DNA from: Odobenus rosmarus divergens
Taxonomy: Eukaryota; Chordata; Mammalia; Carnivora; Odobenidae
Direction of reading: 5' to 3'
NCBI RefSeq assembly: GCF_000321225.1
Contig: NW_004450397.1
Span: forward strand, 1,757,875 to 1,821,874
Length of the DNA: 64,000 nucleotides
The position numbers were made by a program, and so were the translations under genes. The notes under the pieces are model-generated. The model searched no databases. It was given only the letters and a program-made list of their open reading frames with translations, and was not told the origin of the DNA. Of the stretch, positions 22,741 to 33,919 are shown in pieces. Every line of letters starts with the position of its first letter. Position 1 is the stretch's first letter.

Positions 22741-23015
22741 TATTTTTTATTTTATTATTTTATTTATTTTCTTTTTTTATTACGTTCAGTTAGCCAACAT
22801 ATAGTACATCATTAGTTTTTGAGGTAGTGTTCAGCGATTCATCAGCTACACATAACACCCAGTGCTAATGCCCATCACCCAGTTGCCCCATCGCCCCACC
22901 CTCCTCCCTATCTGCAACCCTCAGTTTGTTTCCCCAGAGTCAAGAGTCTCCCTCTCTGATTTCTTCCCACTCAGTTTTCCCACCCTTCCCCTATTCTGTA
23001 TCCATTCATTTTTGA
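22741..23015 (-). mobile_element. L1 3'UTR, severely 5'-truncated
   Basis: An AT-rich tail is followed by CAACATATAGTACATCATTAG, TAACACCCAGTGCTAATGCC and TCAGTTTGTTTCCCCAGAG, the antisense 3' end of a carnivoran L1. It is only about 275 bp long. Confidence 0.85.
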
Positions 23016-23415
23016 TGTTTAATGAGGGGCCTGAACATATTCAGTTAACACTGATTGAATGAATGTGTGCATACATAAAGGAATTGTTGAAGGATGAAAT
23101 ATAGCACTGGGGGTACAATAAACAAAATCTCTATAAGTGAAAATGTGTTTGTTTGATGTTTGCTTCATTTCTCTTAAGAAATTGTACTTTCCTTAAGATG
23201 TTGATTGTGCCCGAGTAAAATCTAGGAAACTACACAGCACCAATCAGTAATATAGGCCTGTCATTAATAAGCACTGGGTGTGATAAACATAAAGATGCTA
23301 TGATAGAGACATGGAATTCGCTAGGGTATTAGTAACATTAAGAAGCACTATGTGGAATTTGAGAATTATATGCACTTAACCATGAATGTGATAGACTTTT
23401 ATGTCTGAGCCTCTT

Positions 23416-23622
23416 CTTTTTTTTTTTTTTAAGATTTTATTTCTTCATTTGAGACACGGAGATACAGAGAGAAAAGGCATGAGCAGGGGGAGAGGCAGAG
23501 GGAGAGGGAGAAGCAGGCTCCCGCCAAGCCAGGAGCCCGATGCGGGGCTCGATCCCAGGACCCTGGGATCATGACCTGAGCTGAAGGCAGATGCTTAAAC
23601 ATCTGAGCCACCCAGGCGCCCC
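23416..23622 (-). mobile_element. CAN-SINE, antisense, 16-bp target duplication
   Basis: TATGTCTGAGCCTCTT flanks the element at 23400-23415 and 23623-23638. The head ends GAGCCACCCAGGCGCCCC. It is well conserved. Confidence 0.96.
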
Positions 23623-25410
23623 TATGTCTGAGCCTCTTATTTGTTCTGCAAATCTTTGTGCAAGTGAAAGTGATGTTTGTCTGATGGAGAGTGGAAATCA
23701 TGTTTGTACTTGCTACACCGAGAAATAATTGAGAAGTGTTATTTCTCTGCTAATTCCACATGTATTCTGCAATGTTTCTTCTCATGTTATGGTTACAAGT
23801 GTTGAATATTTTCCTAAACATGATTAAGTGTGAACTTTTGTAATTTCATTTCGTTGTGGAAAAACTACATATACTTATAAACCAAAGCCTTTTTGGTTTT
23901 TGGCTTTCATTTGTTATCCTTAACATTTTGTTTGTTTGCTTCTTCATTTTTATTTTGTTTCTCTTATGAAGTGATGCTTAGTCATGTTTTGCATGCTACC
24001 TGAGATATGCTCATATTCTCAGAATTACCTGCTGGAATCCTGGGTTTCTCTATTGCTTTCTCATTACTTCCCTATAGATATTACTATATATATTCTCCTC
24101 ATATATAAGGGGGAACAAAAGGTAGTTACTTTGACAGAGTTATCAACAGGATTTTATGAAATTATAAATGCAAATTGTTTAGACCAGTGGCTGTTATGTA
24201 GTAAAAGTCAATGAGGCATGAATGCTCATTATTATTATTTTAAATTATTATCATTATCAGGATGTCACTGTTGGTTGTTAAAAAGGAGAATATAATAAAA
24301 GAGAACTGGAAGTGAAAATTTTTCCTTGATGTCGGGAAGCTGTAATTGTTGCCTTTCCCCCACACTTTGACTTCCTAGATGCTGTAGGGCTCTAACTTTT
24401 AGCACCACTCAGGGAGGATAGGCAGTCTGGATACCCAAGTGTTTGAAGTCTTTTAAGTACTTTCATGTAGAACTATGTTATTCAATATTCTGTTTTTATG
24501 TTATTGTCAGTGTTATTTTGGAGATTTTCTCCTTTTTCTGAAACTGGTACTGAATAGGAAAAGTCAGATCAGAAAGAATCTAAATGCCAGCTATGTGCTT
24601 CCTTGCCTTTATTACCTCAGAATTCTTTGAGAACCTGGACTCATCCAGATATTTTTGTGTTTATCTTTTCTCTATTATGATCTAGTGTTATATTTAGGAC
24701 ATTTGGTTATTTCTTTTGTTTAAGAGTTAATGATTATAACTTTATTAGTTATTTGCAATTAGTTTCCTCTTTAGAAATAAAGGGGGAAATTATGTATACT
24801 TAAGTAGGTAAATGTATATGGAAGGATGTGTGAAAGAAAGAGACTTTCCCTGTCACTTTTGTTTTTCCCTCAGGTAGTTTTAGTAGGACTATTCTTTATG
24901 TCCAGGAGAGTTTGGAGACTAATGTTACAACTACATTGGAGTATTACCCAATGTTTTCCTTTCTGTTTTTCTCAACATTGAGAAGCATAAACAATAATAT
25001 TTTATTAATACAATATTCTTTTAAAAATCTGTTATTTATTATCCAATTCCACTTGGGAAATTTTGTCATTGCTTACCATTCTCTCCTTGACCCTTTTCAC
25101 CTTTACTTGTATACACATTAAGCCTCATGACAGGAATTGGATATAATGTAATTGGAGATTGGCTCCTATGATCTCTAACTGGCTCATCATGCCATTTCAC
25201 TTGTCATGACCTTGCAGTCATGACACTCCGAATTTTGGGGAAATGAATTTGACAGCTCACTTAAAACATTTTGGTGGTATTTTAATATTATTAGTTTAAT
25301 GCTTTAAAAAGTACATGTATCATGACATTGGCTTTCATATGTTTGGTTAAAATTATATTTATTGTGGAGAAACAGAATAGATACTAAGAATAAATTGTGT
25401 TTTCTTGTAG

Positions 25411-25520
25411 TCGTTCCTAATTCTGAAAAAGAAAATGCACCAGAAGGTCCTACTCAGAAAGGTCTTCGTGAAGCCAGGGAAAAAAACAAATGTAAAACAA
25501 AGATAAAAGCTAATACAAAG
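25411..25520 (+). CDS. SPAG16: SPAG16 internal coding exon C (110 bp)
   Basis: With the last base of exon B this exon encodes 37 codons and leaves in phase 0. The peptide contains EKENAPEGPTQKGLREARE followed by a very basic stretch, KNKCKTKIKANTK. This block is highly characteristic of SPAG16 just before its WD40 repeats. The acceptor is TTTTCTTGTAG ending at 25410 and the donor is AAAG|GTATGA at 25521. The Lys-rich tail could be an unstructured linker leading to the beta-propeller; this is inference. The next SPAG16 exon, expected to begin the segment leading into the WD40 domain, was not found in the remaining 38.5 kb, so the following intron is very long, in keeping with the >1 Mb human gene. 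Confidence 0.93.
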
Positions 25521-27044
25521 GTATGACTTTTTGTTCTTGTTTCCATTAATTCATACTTAACTCTCAGATCTTCAGATCCATGAACTCATATGGTATTATT
25601 ATTTTACTGGAAGAGGAATTTAGAGGTTATATATTCCAAGGCCCTTGGTTTATAGATAGAAATGGAGGTCCTCAAATGTTACTAATATGTAAGGGACATA
25701 TGCTTATTGGTGGCAGAGACAACTCGGTGAATCAGTCTGCCACCTACCTCAACTTAATCACAGGCATGTGTGCTCACCTACTCAGTTTTCTGCTTACTCT
25801 ATCCAAAAGAAGTAACTCCTACATCATCCCTTATTTCTTTTTTCATAGTATAACTTTAAACTTTTCTTAGTTTTCTTTAAAAGTAGAATGGGAAGAATTA
25901 TGGCCCATTTAAGAATCTCCTTATATCTGAGTACCTTTGCTTTGCAATCAGGCTGATAGTTAAACACTTCTCTAATGATGAAAGAAAAATGGTATTTAAA
26001 TGTGAGGTCAGAGATCAAAAATGAGGAAGAAAGAAAAGCACATAAAACCTGTAAGGTGTTTAATTTCTTGTTATGAAAATTGCATGAAGGTCTAGCTGAG
26101 GTAATGAGTTTTCTTACAAAGTACATAGTTTTGAGTTCTAAAATATCTGATATTTATATTTACAAATTAAAATACTTACAATTATAATATTTTTAGTAGT
26201 AGTAATTTTATAAGAACAATAGATTTTTATGAATTAAAATAATGCAATAAGCCTTTTATTTAGCTAATAATATCAATAAAGTTTTTTCTTCAAAGGTATG
26301 CCTTGGAATCCAGTATCATATATAATATTGAATAAACTACAGACTAAATAATTTTAGATTATACTTAGGCTTTGGTAATTACTTTGTAATATTCAGATTA
26401 GTATTTTACTGTTCCTCTATTATCACTATTAATTTAGGATTTAAGATGTTTGGGGTAGATCTTTTCTTGTCAGTGCCTCCAGCTTCCCTGTTTCAACAAC
26501 CTCCCATCAGGATGGACCTTCCCTTTTTGCCACCATAAAGCTTTCCCACTCCTCTACCTACCTGCCTTTGAGTCTCTGCTGAATGCAAGCAGTGGTGGTG
26601 GATGACTCTCTTGCTCTCAACAAGTAATTCTTGTTCTCATTTGGGAACAGAGGAGCATATAAAGCACCCCAAATAAAGAAAAAAAGTCAGAGTTAAGGAT
26701 TTTCAGTGTGTTGGTGGTGATTGTCATCAGGAATATTTTCATCTTCTAATGGCATAGGCATTCTCTTTAAGGTACTAAGTCATACTTAAGAATGATTTGT
26801 TGATTCATTCACTACGTGTTTTTGGCTTGTAAGACTTTACATTAGTAATGCAAAGTTGGCTTTTTGTGTGACAAAAAGCTACTAAAATATAGGACAAACA
26901 CATTAAATATTTATGCATAGTATATTCTTTTTCAGTGCATTAAAATATTTAACATAATACCTACAACATGATAGAAAAATTGGGGCCTTACAAAAGTGCT
27001 GAAGTGCAGAATAAAGTGGATTCCTCCCCCATTCACCAAGTAAT

Positions 27045-28902
27045 CATTTTTACTAATATTTCTCTTTTAATTTTTTTCCCTACAAGTTTATACACTTTGA
27101 CCAACATCTCCCCAGTGTCCCTACCCTCCAGCTCCTGGTAACCACCATTCTACTCTTTGCATCTATGAGTTTTTGCTTTTTTAGATTCACACATATAAAT
27201 GATATCATACTATATTTATTTTTTGCTGACTTGTTTCATTTAGCATAATGTTCTCAGTGCCCATCTATGTTGTCACAAATGGCAGAATGTCTTTCTCTTT
27301 CATAGCGGAATGCTAATCCATTCTGTGTGTGTGTATACACACATCACATCTTGTTTATTCATTCATCCATTGACAGATGGTTAGGTTGTTTCTATAACTT
27401 GGCTTTTATGAATATAGGGAGTGCAGATATCTTTTGGAGATCTTGTTTTCATTTCCTTTTGATATATGTTCAGAAGTGGAATTGCTGGATCATATAGTAG
27501 TGCTATTTTTATTTTTTTTGAGGAACTCTCATACTATTTTCCATAGTGGTTGTACCAATTTATATTCCCATCAACAGTGCACATGGGTTACCTTTTCTTC
27601 ACATCCTTACCCATAATTGTTATCTATTATCTTCTTGATAATAGCATTGAAACAGGTGTGAGGTGATATCACATTGTGGTTTTGATCTCCATTTTCCTGA
27701 TGATTTATGATGTTAAGAATCTTTTCATGTACCTGTTGGCTATTTGTATGTGTTCTTTGGAAAAAATATGTATTTCATTCCTTTGCCCATATTTTAATTG
27801 GATTATTTTTTTTTTGTTACTGAGCTGTGTGAGTTCTTTATATATTTAGATTATTTACCCCTTATCGGTCATGTGGCTTGTAAATATTTTCTTCCATTCC
27901 ATAGGTTACCTTTTCATTTTGTTGATTGTTTCTTTTGCTGTGCAGAGGGTTTTTTTGATGTAGTCTCACTTGATTTTTGCTTTTGTTTATTGTGCTTTTG
28001 GTGTCATATCCAAAAAATCATTGACAAGACCAATGTCAGGAAGTTTTTTTCTTATATTTTCTCTAGGAGTTTTATGGTTTCAGGTCTGATGTTTAATCGG
28101 TTTTGAGTTAGTTTTTGTGAATGGTGTAAGATAGGTATACAATTTAGTTTTCCTGTATGTGATTATCCAGTTTTCTTAAAAACCATTTATTAAAGTGACT
28201 GTCTTTTCTCCATTGGATATTCTTGGCTCCCTTGTCAAATGCTAGTTGACTGTGTATATGGGAGTTTATTTCTGCACTCTCTATTCTGTTCCTTTGGTCT
28301 ATGTGTCGATTTTTATGTCAGTACCATACTGTTATGATTACTGTAGCTTTGTAGTATAGTTTGAAAATCTGAAGTGTGATAATACCTCCAGTTTTGTTCT
28401 TTTTTCTTGGGATTGGCTAGTTGGGGTGTTTTGCAGTTTTATACAGATTTTAGGATTTTTTTTTGTAAAAAATGCTTTTGGAATTTTGAAAGAGATTACA
28501 TTGAATCTATAGATGGCTTTGGGCGGAATGGACATTTTAACAATACTATTTTCAATACATGGGCACAGAATATCTATTTTTTGTGTCTTCAGTTTCTTTC
28601 ATTAGTGTCTTATAGTTTTCATTGTACAGATCTTTCACTGCCTTGATTAAATTTATTCCTAAGTATTTTATTGTTTGTGATGCTATTGTGAATGGGATTG
28701 CATTCTTTATTTCTTTTTCAGTGATTTTATTGTTTGTGTGTAAAAACACAACCAATTTTCATATTTTGATTTATTTTCTGAAACTCCACTGAACTTGTTG
28801 ATTAGTTCCAACAGTTTTTTGGTTGTCTTAGGATTTCTATATATAAGATCATGTCATCTGAAAAGAAGTTAATTTAGCTTTCCTTTCTTATTTGGATGCT
28901 TT
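27045..28902 (-). mobile_element. Old L1 (L1MA/B-like) ORF2, antisense, part 1
   Basis: This is the start of a 4-kb antisense element. It has 3' blocks CTGGTAACCACCATTCTACTC and TTTCATTTAGCATAATG, then the ORF2 C-terminus (GGAATTGCTGGATCATATAG), endonuclease-proximal text and the reverse transcriptase (TCAGTACCATACTGTTATG). Stops occur throughout. A foreign 366-bp insert interrupts it. Confidence 0.8.
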
Positions 28903-29268
28903 TCAGTCCCATTTATTTCTGGCTCTTGGGGCAGTGTCATCTTTTCAGTATGAAAAAAGGGAGCAAATTCAATACAAAAATAGAAATCTGAAGCGTAGAA
29001 TAGGATGAAACCAAGGGCAGGGAGGAAAAGGCAAAAGCAAAAGGAAGACATGAGATGTTGCCAAAAGACAGAGGCTCTCCTGTCCCCTCTCCTTTGGGAA
29101 ATGACTTAATTATTTAGGTGGCAGTACACACCTTTCCATATATATATATTCCAGGGTTGGTATTTTGTGGGCAAAGGGGAGTGAGAAAAGTTGAGGAATG
29201 AGAAGGCCTTTCTAGAGGCTATTCTCTTCCCACTCTTGACCAGCCTCTGGTCGGTGAAGGAAGGAATC
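28903..29268 (-). pseudogene. Unidentified retroposed insert (366 bp) in L1, possible 3'UTR retrocopy
   Basis: The block is bounded by TATTTGGATGCTTT at 28889-28902 and 29269-29282, a perfect 14-bp duplication, and the host L1 reads straight across. The insert is not L1, SINE or any repeat I know. On the minus strand its last bases are CAGAAATAAATGGGACTGA, so AATAAA lies about 9-14 nt from the end with almost no A tail left. That suggests an L1-mobilised copy of an mRNA 3' end. LTR origin is unlikely, since LTR duplications are 4-6 bp. A 60-residue frame at 28869-29051 (minus) crosses its boundary and is probably chance. The source gene is unknown. Confidence 0.6.
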
Positions 29269-31110
29269 TATTTGGATGCTTTCTATTTCTTTATCTTGCC
29301 TGATTGCTCTAGCTAGGACTATAAGTCCTGTGTGGTGCAAATGGGCACCTTTGCCTTGTTCCTGATCTTAGAGGAAAAGCTTTCAACCCTTCACAATTTA
29401 GTATGATGTTAACTGTGGGTTTCTTGTATATGGCCTTTATTATGTTGAGGTATATCCCTTCTCTACCCAATTAGTGAGGGGTTTTTCACTATGAAAGGAT
29501 GTAGAGCTTAGTCAAATGCTTTTCTTGCATCTTTTGATATGATCATATGATTTTTTTTTATCTTTCATTCTATTAATGTGGTATCACATTTGTTGATCAC
29601 ATTTGTTGAACTATCTTTGTATCCCAGGAATAAATCCCACTTGATCATGGTGTGTGATTCTTTTAGTGTATTGTTGAATTCAGTTTGCTAGTATTTTGTT
29701 GAGAATATTTGCATCTTTATTCATCAGGGATATTGGGGTGTAGTTTTCTTGAATTTTCCTATTCTAGTTTTGGTAGGAGGGTAATGCTGGCCTCATAAGA
29801 TGAGTTTAGAAATGTACCATCCTCTTCAATTTTTTGGAAGAGTTTGAGAAGGATAGGCATTAACTTTTCTTTAAATATTTGGTAGAATTCATCATCAAAA
29901 CCATCTGGTCCTGGCCTTTTCTGTGTTGGGATGTTTTGATTACTGATTCAATATCCTCATTTATTATTAGTCTGTTCAGATTTTCCATTTCCTTATGATT
30001 CAGTCTTGGTAAGTTGTATTGTTTTTTGGAATTTATCTATTTCTTCTAGGTTATCCAATTTGTTTGCATGTAATTATTCATTGCAGTCTCTTATGATCCT
30101 ATGTATTTCTGTGCTCAGGTGTAATATCTCCTCTTTCATTTCTGATTTTTTGAGTTTTCACTCTTTTTATCTTAGTGTAGCTAAGGGTTTGCCAATTTTA
30201 TTTATCTTTTCAAAAAAGCCACTGTTAATTTTGATCTTTTTCATTGTTTTTATGGTCTGTATTTCATTTATATCTTCTCTGATATAAATGTTCCTGTTAC
30301 TTTCTTCCTTCTGCTAATTTTGGGTTTAATTTTTCCTCTTTTTCTAGTTCTTTGAGGTATAAAGTTAGCTTGATAATTTGAGATCATTCTTTTTTCTTAA
30401 TAAATGCATTTGTCACTATAAACTTCTAAGAACTGCTTTTACAGCATCCCAAAGATTTTGGTGTGTTGTGTTTCCATTTTCATTTGTTTCAAGAATTTTT
30501 TATTTCACTTTTTAAAAAAGATCTTATTTATTTGAGAAAGAGAGAGAGCACACACAAGTGGGGGGGGCAGAGGGAGAGAGGGAGAAGCAGACTCCCCATT
30601 GAGCAGAGAGCTCAACATGGGGCTGGATTCCAGGACCCTGAGATCATGACCTGAGCTGAAGGCAGACGCTTAACTGAATGAGCCACCCAGATGCCCCTAT
30701 TTTACTTTTGATTTCTTCTTCAACCTGTTGGTTTTTCAGGAGTGTGTTTAGTTTCCACATGATTATAAATTTTCCAGCTTTCCTCTTGTTGATTTCTAGT
30801 TTCATACCATTATGGTCAGAAAAGATACTTGGTATGATTCCAGTCTTTTTAAATTTGCTGACTTGTCTTGTGTCCTATCATATGATCTATCATGGAGAAC
30901 GTTCTTTGTGCATTTGAGAAGAATACACATTCAGTTTATGTATGCTAGGTATATTTGGTCTAAAGTATGATTCAAGTCTGATGTTTCCTAATTGGTTTTC
31001 TGTCTGGATGATCTATCCATTGCAGAAAGTGAGATATTGAAGTCCCTTATTTTATTGTGGTCTACTTGTCCCTTCAAATCTGTTGATTTTTGCCTGATTA
31101 GAGTTCTTTA
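29269..31110 (-). mobile_element. Old L1 (L1MA/B-like) ORF2, antisense, part 2
   Basis: The ORF2 text continues: TATGGCCTTTATTATGTTGAGG, CCATCTGGTCCTGGCC, CCAATTTTATTTATCTTTTC, ACCATTATGGTCAGAAAAG and ATTATTTTATTGTGGTC-like sequence. It ends near 31110. A SINE lies at 30513-30697. Confidence 0.8.
30513..30697 (-). mobile_element. CAN-SINE, antisense, in old L1
   Basis: The copy runs AAAAAAGATCTTATTTATTTG to GAGCCACCCAGATGCCCC. TATTTCACTTTT (30501-30512) and TATTTTACTTTT (30698-30709) flank it with one mismatch. Confidence 0.94.
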
Positions 31111-32090
31111 TCTGGAGAACTGACCCATATCTTTAATCTCAAAGGGTCTGAGTATTTAGTAACCCTGCTATCTTGAATTGTTGTAGTTTTCCATTGACAT
31201 CTACTAGTTAACATGGAAGTAATAACATGTGCTTCAGATTGTTTGCTGAGTTCCAGAAGGTCCTTTCCATATCCACCATTTAAGCAGCAATCCTGTCCGT
31301 GTCAAACTATCACAGAGATACCTGAACCACTAGATGGCAGACTTAACTTTTAATTTAATGGTGCCTTCTTTATGTGCCACACTAGAAGCATTCTTCCCTT
31401 TTGAATTAAGCCATCCAATAGCAGAGTCCAAAGTTTCTGGGCAGGAAGCAACATCTTTGCTGGTTGGTTATTAGATGTAGTAATGAGAGGGGCTACTTCC
31501 ATTTCTGTGAACTCTTGATTTCCACGGACTATGTAAGAACAACTCTGCATGTTGTTGTTTTTAGACTAACACTGTAACCGAGTTTTTAGTAAACTGGAAC
31601 TTAATAATTCCACTCTTCTATTTGGCCAGCTGTTTCTGGGGCATGGTCCACCAATTCCATGGGTGTTAGCCTATAAATATACATCCTTTACTATAAAATG
31701 CATACTTTGGTCATAAGCATGTATTGTGTGATATTCCATGACAACGAGTAAGGAAATTTGTAAGCTCATGGATTGTAGTACATTCAAAACAGTGAAGATA
31801 AATATCCAATCTGTAATTATAGATTAGACTTTCTCAATTTTACAGTAATCTACATTGAGTTTCTAAGACCCATCAATTTTCAGCTAAGATCAAACAGGCA
31901 AGTTTAAAAAGGATGTGATGAGTCTCTATCCTCTATATCTTTAAAATGTTTCTTGTGGCACTAATTTCTATAATCACCACAGGATTATGCTTTGCTTTTG
32001 GTTTACTCTCTTGGTAGAGTTCAGAAAGTCTAGGGCTTCCACTTGATCCTTCCTACCATAGTAATATTTACTTTATAAATCAGGGAGCCA

Positions 32091-32291
32091 GGGCGCCTGG
32101 GTGGCTCAGTTGGTTAAGCGACTGCCTTCGGCTCAGATCATGATCCTGGAGTCCCAGGATCGAGTCCCGCATCGGGCTCCCTGCTCAGCAGGGAGTCTGC
32201 TTCTCCCTCTGACCCTCTTCCCTCTCGTGCTCACTCTCTCTCATTCTCTCTCTCTCTCAAATAAATAAATAAAATCTTTAAAAAAAATAAA
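32091..32291 (+). mobile_element. CAN-SINE with 16-bp target duplication
   Basis: The copy starts GGGCGCCTGGGTGGCTCAGT and is near consensus. ATAAATCAGGGAGCCA is repeated at 32075-32090 and 32292-32307. Confidence 0.97.
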
Positions 32292-32694
32292 ATAAATCAG
32301 GGAGCCAATGAGTAGATTTTACTAATTGACTAATATGTTTAGTCCAGGTATACAATTAGAAACTGGGGAAATAACCAGGGGATGGGTCTATAAACCCACT
32401 GGTCTTACTGTGAAACAGACATGGGGCAAAACACCATTTATTACAAGGCTATCATTAGCCCCTCATTCAACTGTTGGATGTGTTTTTGTGTTCCTAGGAA
32501 AGGGTATCCTTTCAAAGCTAATGTCTAATTATCTTTAAAAGATAGAAATAAAATAAAAAGAGTTTCCCTTATAAATGCCTGCTGTCCCTTTGGGGAAGGC
32601 TTGAAAGAAGATTTATAGTAAAATTTTGGTTTTCTTGAATGAATCCTGCATGATATAATGAATATATATTTTGTTCAGTGTAAACAAATCACTA

Positions 32695-32940
32695 ACCACT
32701 CTAAAATGTAAGAGGGGTGGGAGAGGGGCAAAATGGGTGAAGAGGAGTGGGAGATACAGGCTTCCAGTTACAGAATGAATAAGTCATGGGAATAAAAGGT
32801 ACAGCATAGGGAATACAGTCAATGGTAATAGTATTATATGGTATCAGATACTAGTTACACTTGTGGGGAGCCTAGAATAACACAGTTGTTGAATCACTAT
32901 GTTCTGTGTCAAATATACTCAAATAAAAATAATTGAAAAA
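32695..32940 (+). mobile_element. L1MA-like 3'UTR (sense)
   Basis: CTTCCAGTTACAGAATGAATAAG, GTACAGCATAGGGAATACAG and GTTGAATCACTATGTTCTG, then ACTCAAATAAAAATAATTG, match the common old L1 3' terminus. Confidence 0.7.
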
Positions 32941-32975
32941 TTTTAAAAGTATAAAATTTTAAAAATCAAAATGGA

Positions 32976-33157
32976 GGGGCACCTGAGTGACTCAGTGCGT
33001 TCAGCATCCGACTCTTGATTTTGGCTTAGGTCATGATCTTAGGGTCCTGGGATCAAGCCCCACATCAGGCTTCCCACTTAGCAGGGAGTCTGCTCAAGGA
33101 TTCTCTCTCTTTCTCCCTCTCTCTCTCTCTCAAATAAATAAATAAATAAATCTTTAA
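32976..33157 (+). mobile_element. CAN-SINE with 15-bp target duplication
   Basis: The copy starts GGGGCACCTGAGTGACTCAG. AAAAATCAAAATGGA flanks it at 32961-32975 and 33158-33172. Confidence 0.95.
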
Positions 33158-33530
33158 AAAAATCAAAATGGAAGAGGTCCAAGGTAATAAGTCTAATATC
33201 AGATAACTGGCTGGTTCCTTGTGGTTGTGGTAAGATGCCATAACAAGGTTCCATGTTGACTTCTGCTCTTGGCAAGCTGGACATTCAGCATTGAGTGGTA
33301 GCAGGATCAACTTTGCTTAGGGAAAGTCCTATGTATAGTTTCTAAGCCTATGTATAGTTTTCCATACTTGATAGCTTCTTGGGCCAAAGCAGCTGAGGGT
33401 CCAAGGAAAAAGGACGATATTCACAGGTTAGGGCATATTTTTGACATAATTATTGAACATCTTATCTGTAGTGGATGTCTTTTAATGAGTATACCCATTG
33501 GACACAAATACTCTCATACTTTTCTAATTT

Positions 33531-33725
33531 TTTTTTAAAGATTTTATTTATTTGACAGAGAGAGAGAGAGATAGCGAGAGAGGGAACACAAGCAGGGGGA
33601 GTGCAAGAGGGAGAAGAAGGCTTCCTGATGAGCAGGGAGCCCGATGCGGGGCTCAATCCCAGGACCCTGGGATCATGACCTGAGCCGAAGGCAGATATTT
33701 AATGACTGAACCATCCAGGCACCCC
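33531..33725 (-). mobile_element. CAN-SINE, antisense, first of a same-target pair
   Basis: TACTTTTCTAATTT (33517-33530) and TACTTTTCCAATTT (33726-33739) flank it. The head ends GAACCATCCAGGCACCCC. Confidence 0.95.
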
Positions 33726-33739
33726 TACTTTTCCAATTT

Positions 33740-33919
33740 TTTTAAAGATTTTATTTATTTATTTGACAGAGAGATAGAAAGCACAAGTAGGCAGAGGGAG
33801 AGGGAGAAGCAGGCTCTCCGCTGAGCAGGGAGCTGGATGTGGGGCTCGATCCTGGGACTCCAGGATCATGACCTGAGCCGAAGGCAGCCGCTTAACTGAC
33901 TGAACCACCCAGGCACCCC
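33740..33919 (-). mobile_element. CAN-SINE, antisense, second of a same-target pair
   Basis: The copy begins directly after the right flank of its neighbour. Its own right flank, AACTTTCCAAATTTT (33920-33934), is a third version of the same target word. Confidence 0.95.

Larger units (their letters stand above)
19040..25410 (+). other. SPAG16: SPAG16 intron B-C (6,371 bp)
   Basis: The intron runs from GTAAAA to CTTGTAG. It contains an ancient sense L1M 5' region, antisense L1M and L1 3' fragments and one SINE. The stretches 20451-22220 and 23639-25410 are AT-rich and show nothing I can name. Confidence 0.85.

Noticed and set aside
33078..33310. Frames with RERERE-type charged repeats, seen at several SINEs
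   Set aside because: They are translations of the CT/GA-rich SINE middle, not real coiled-coil proteins.
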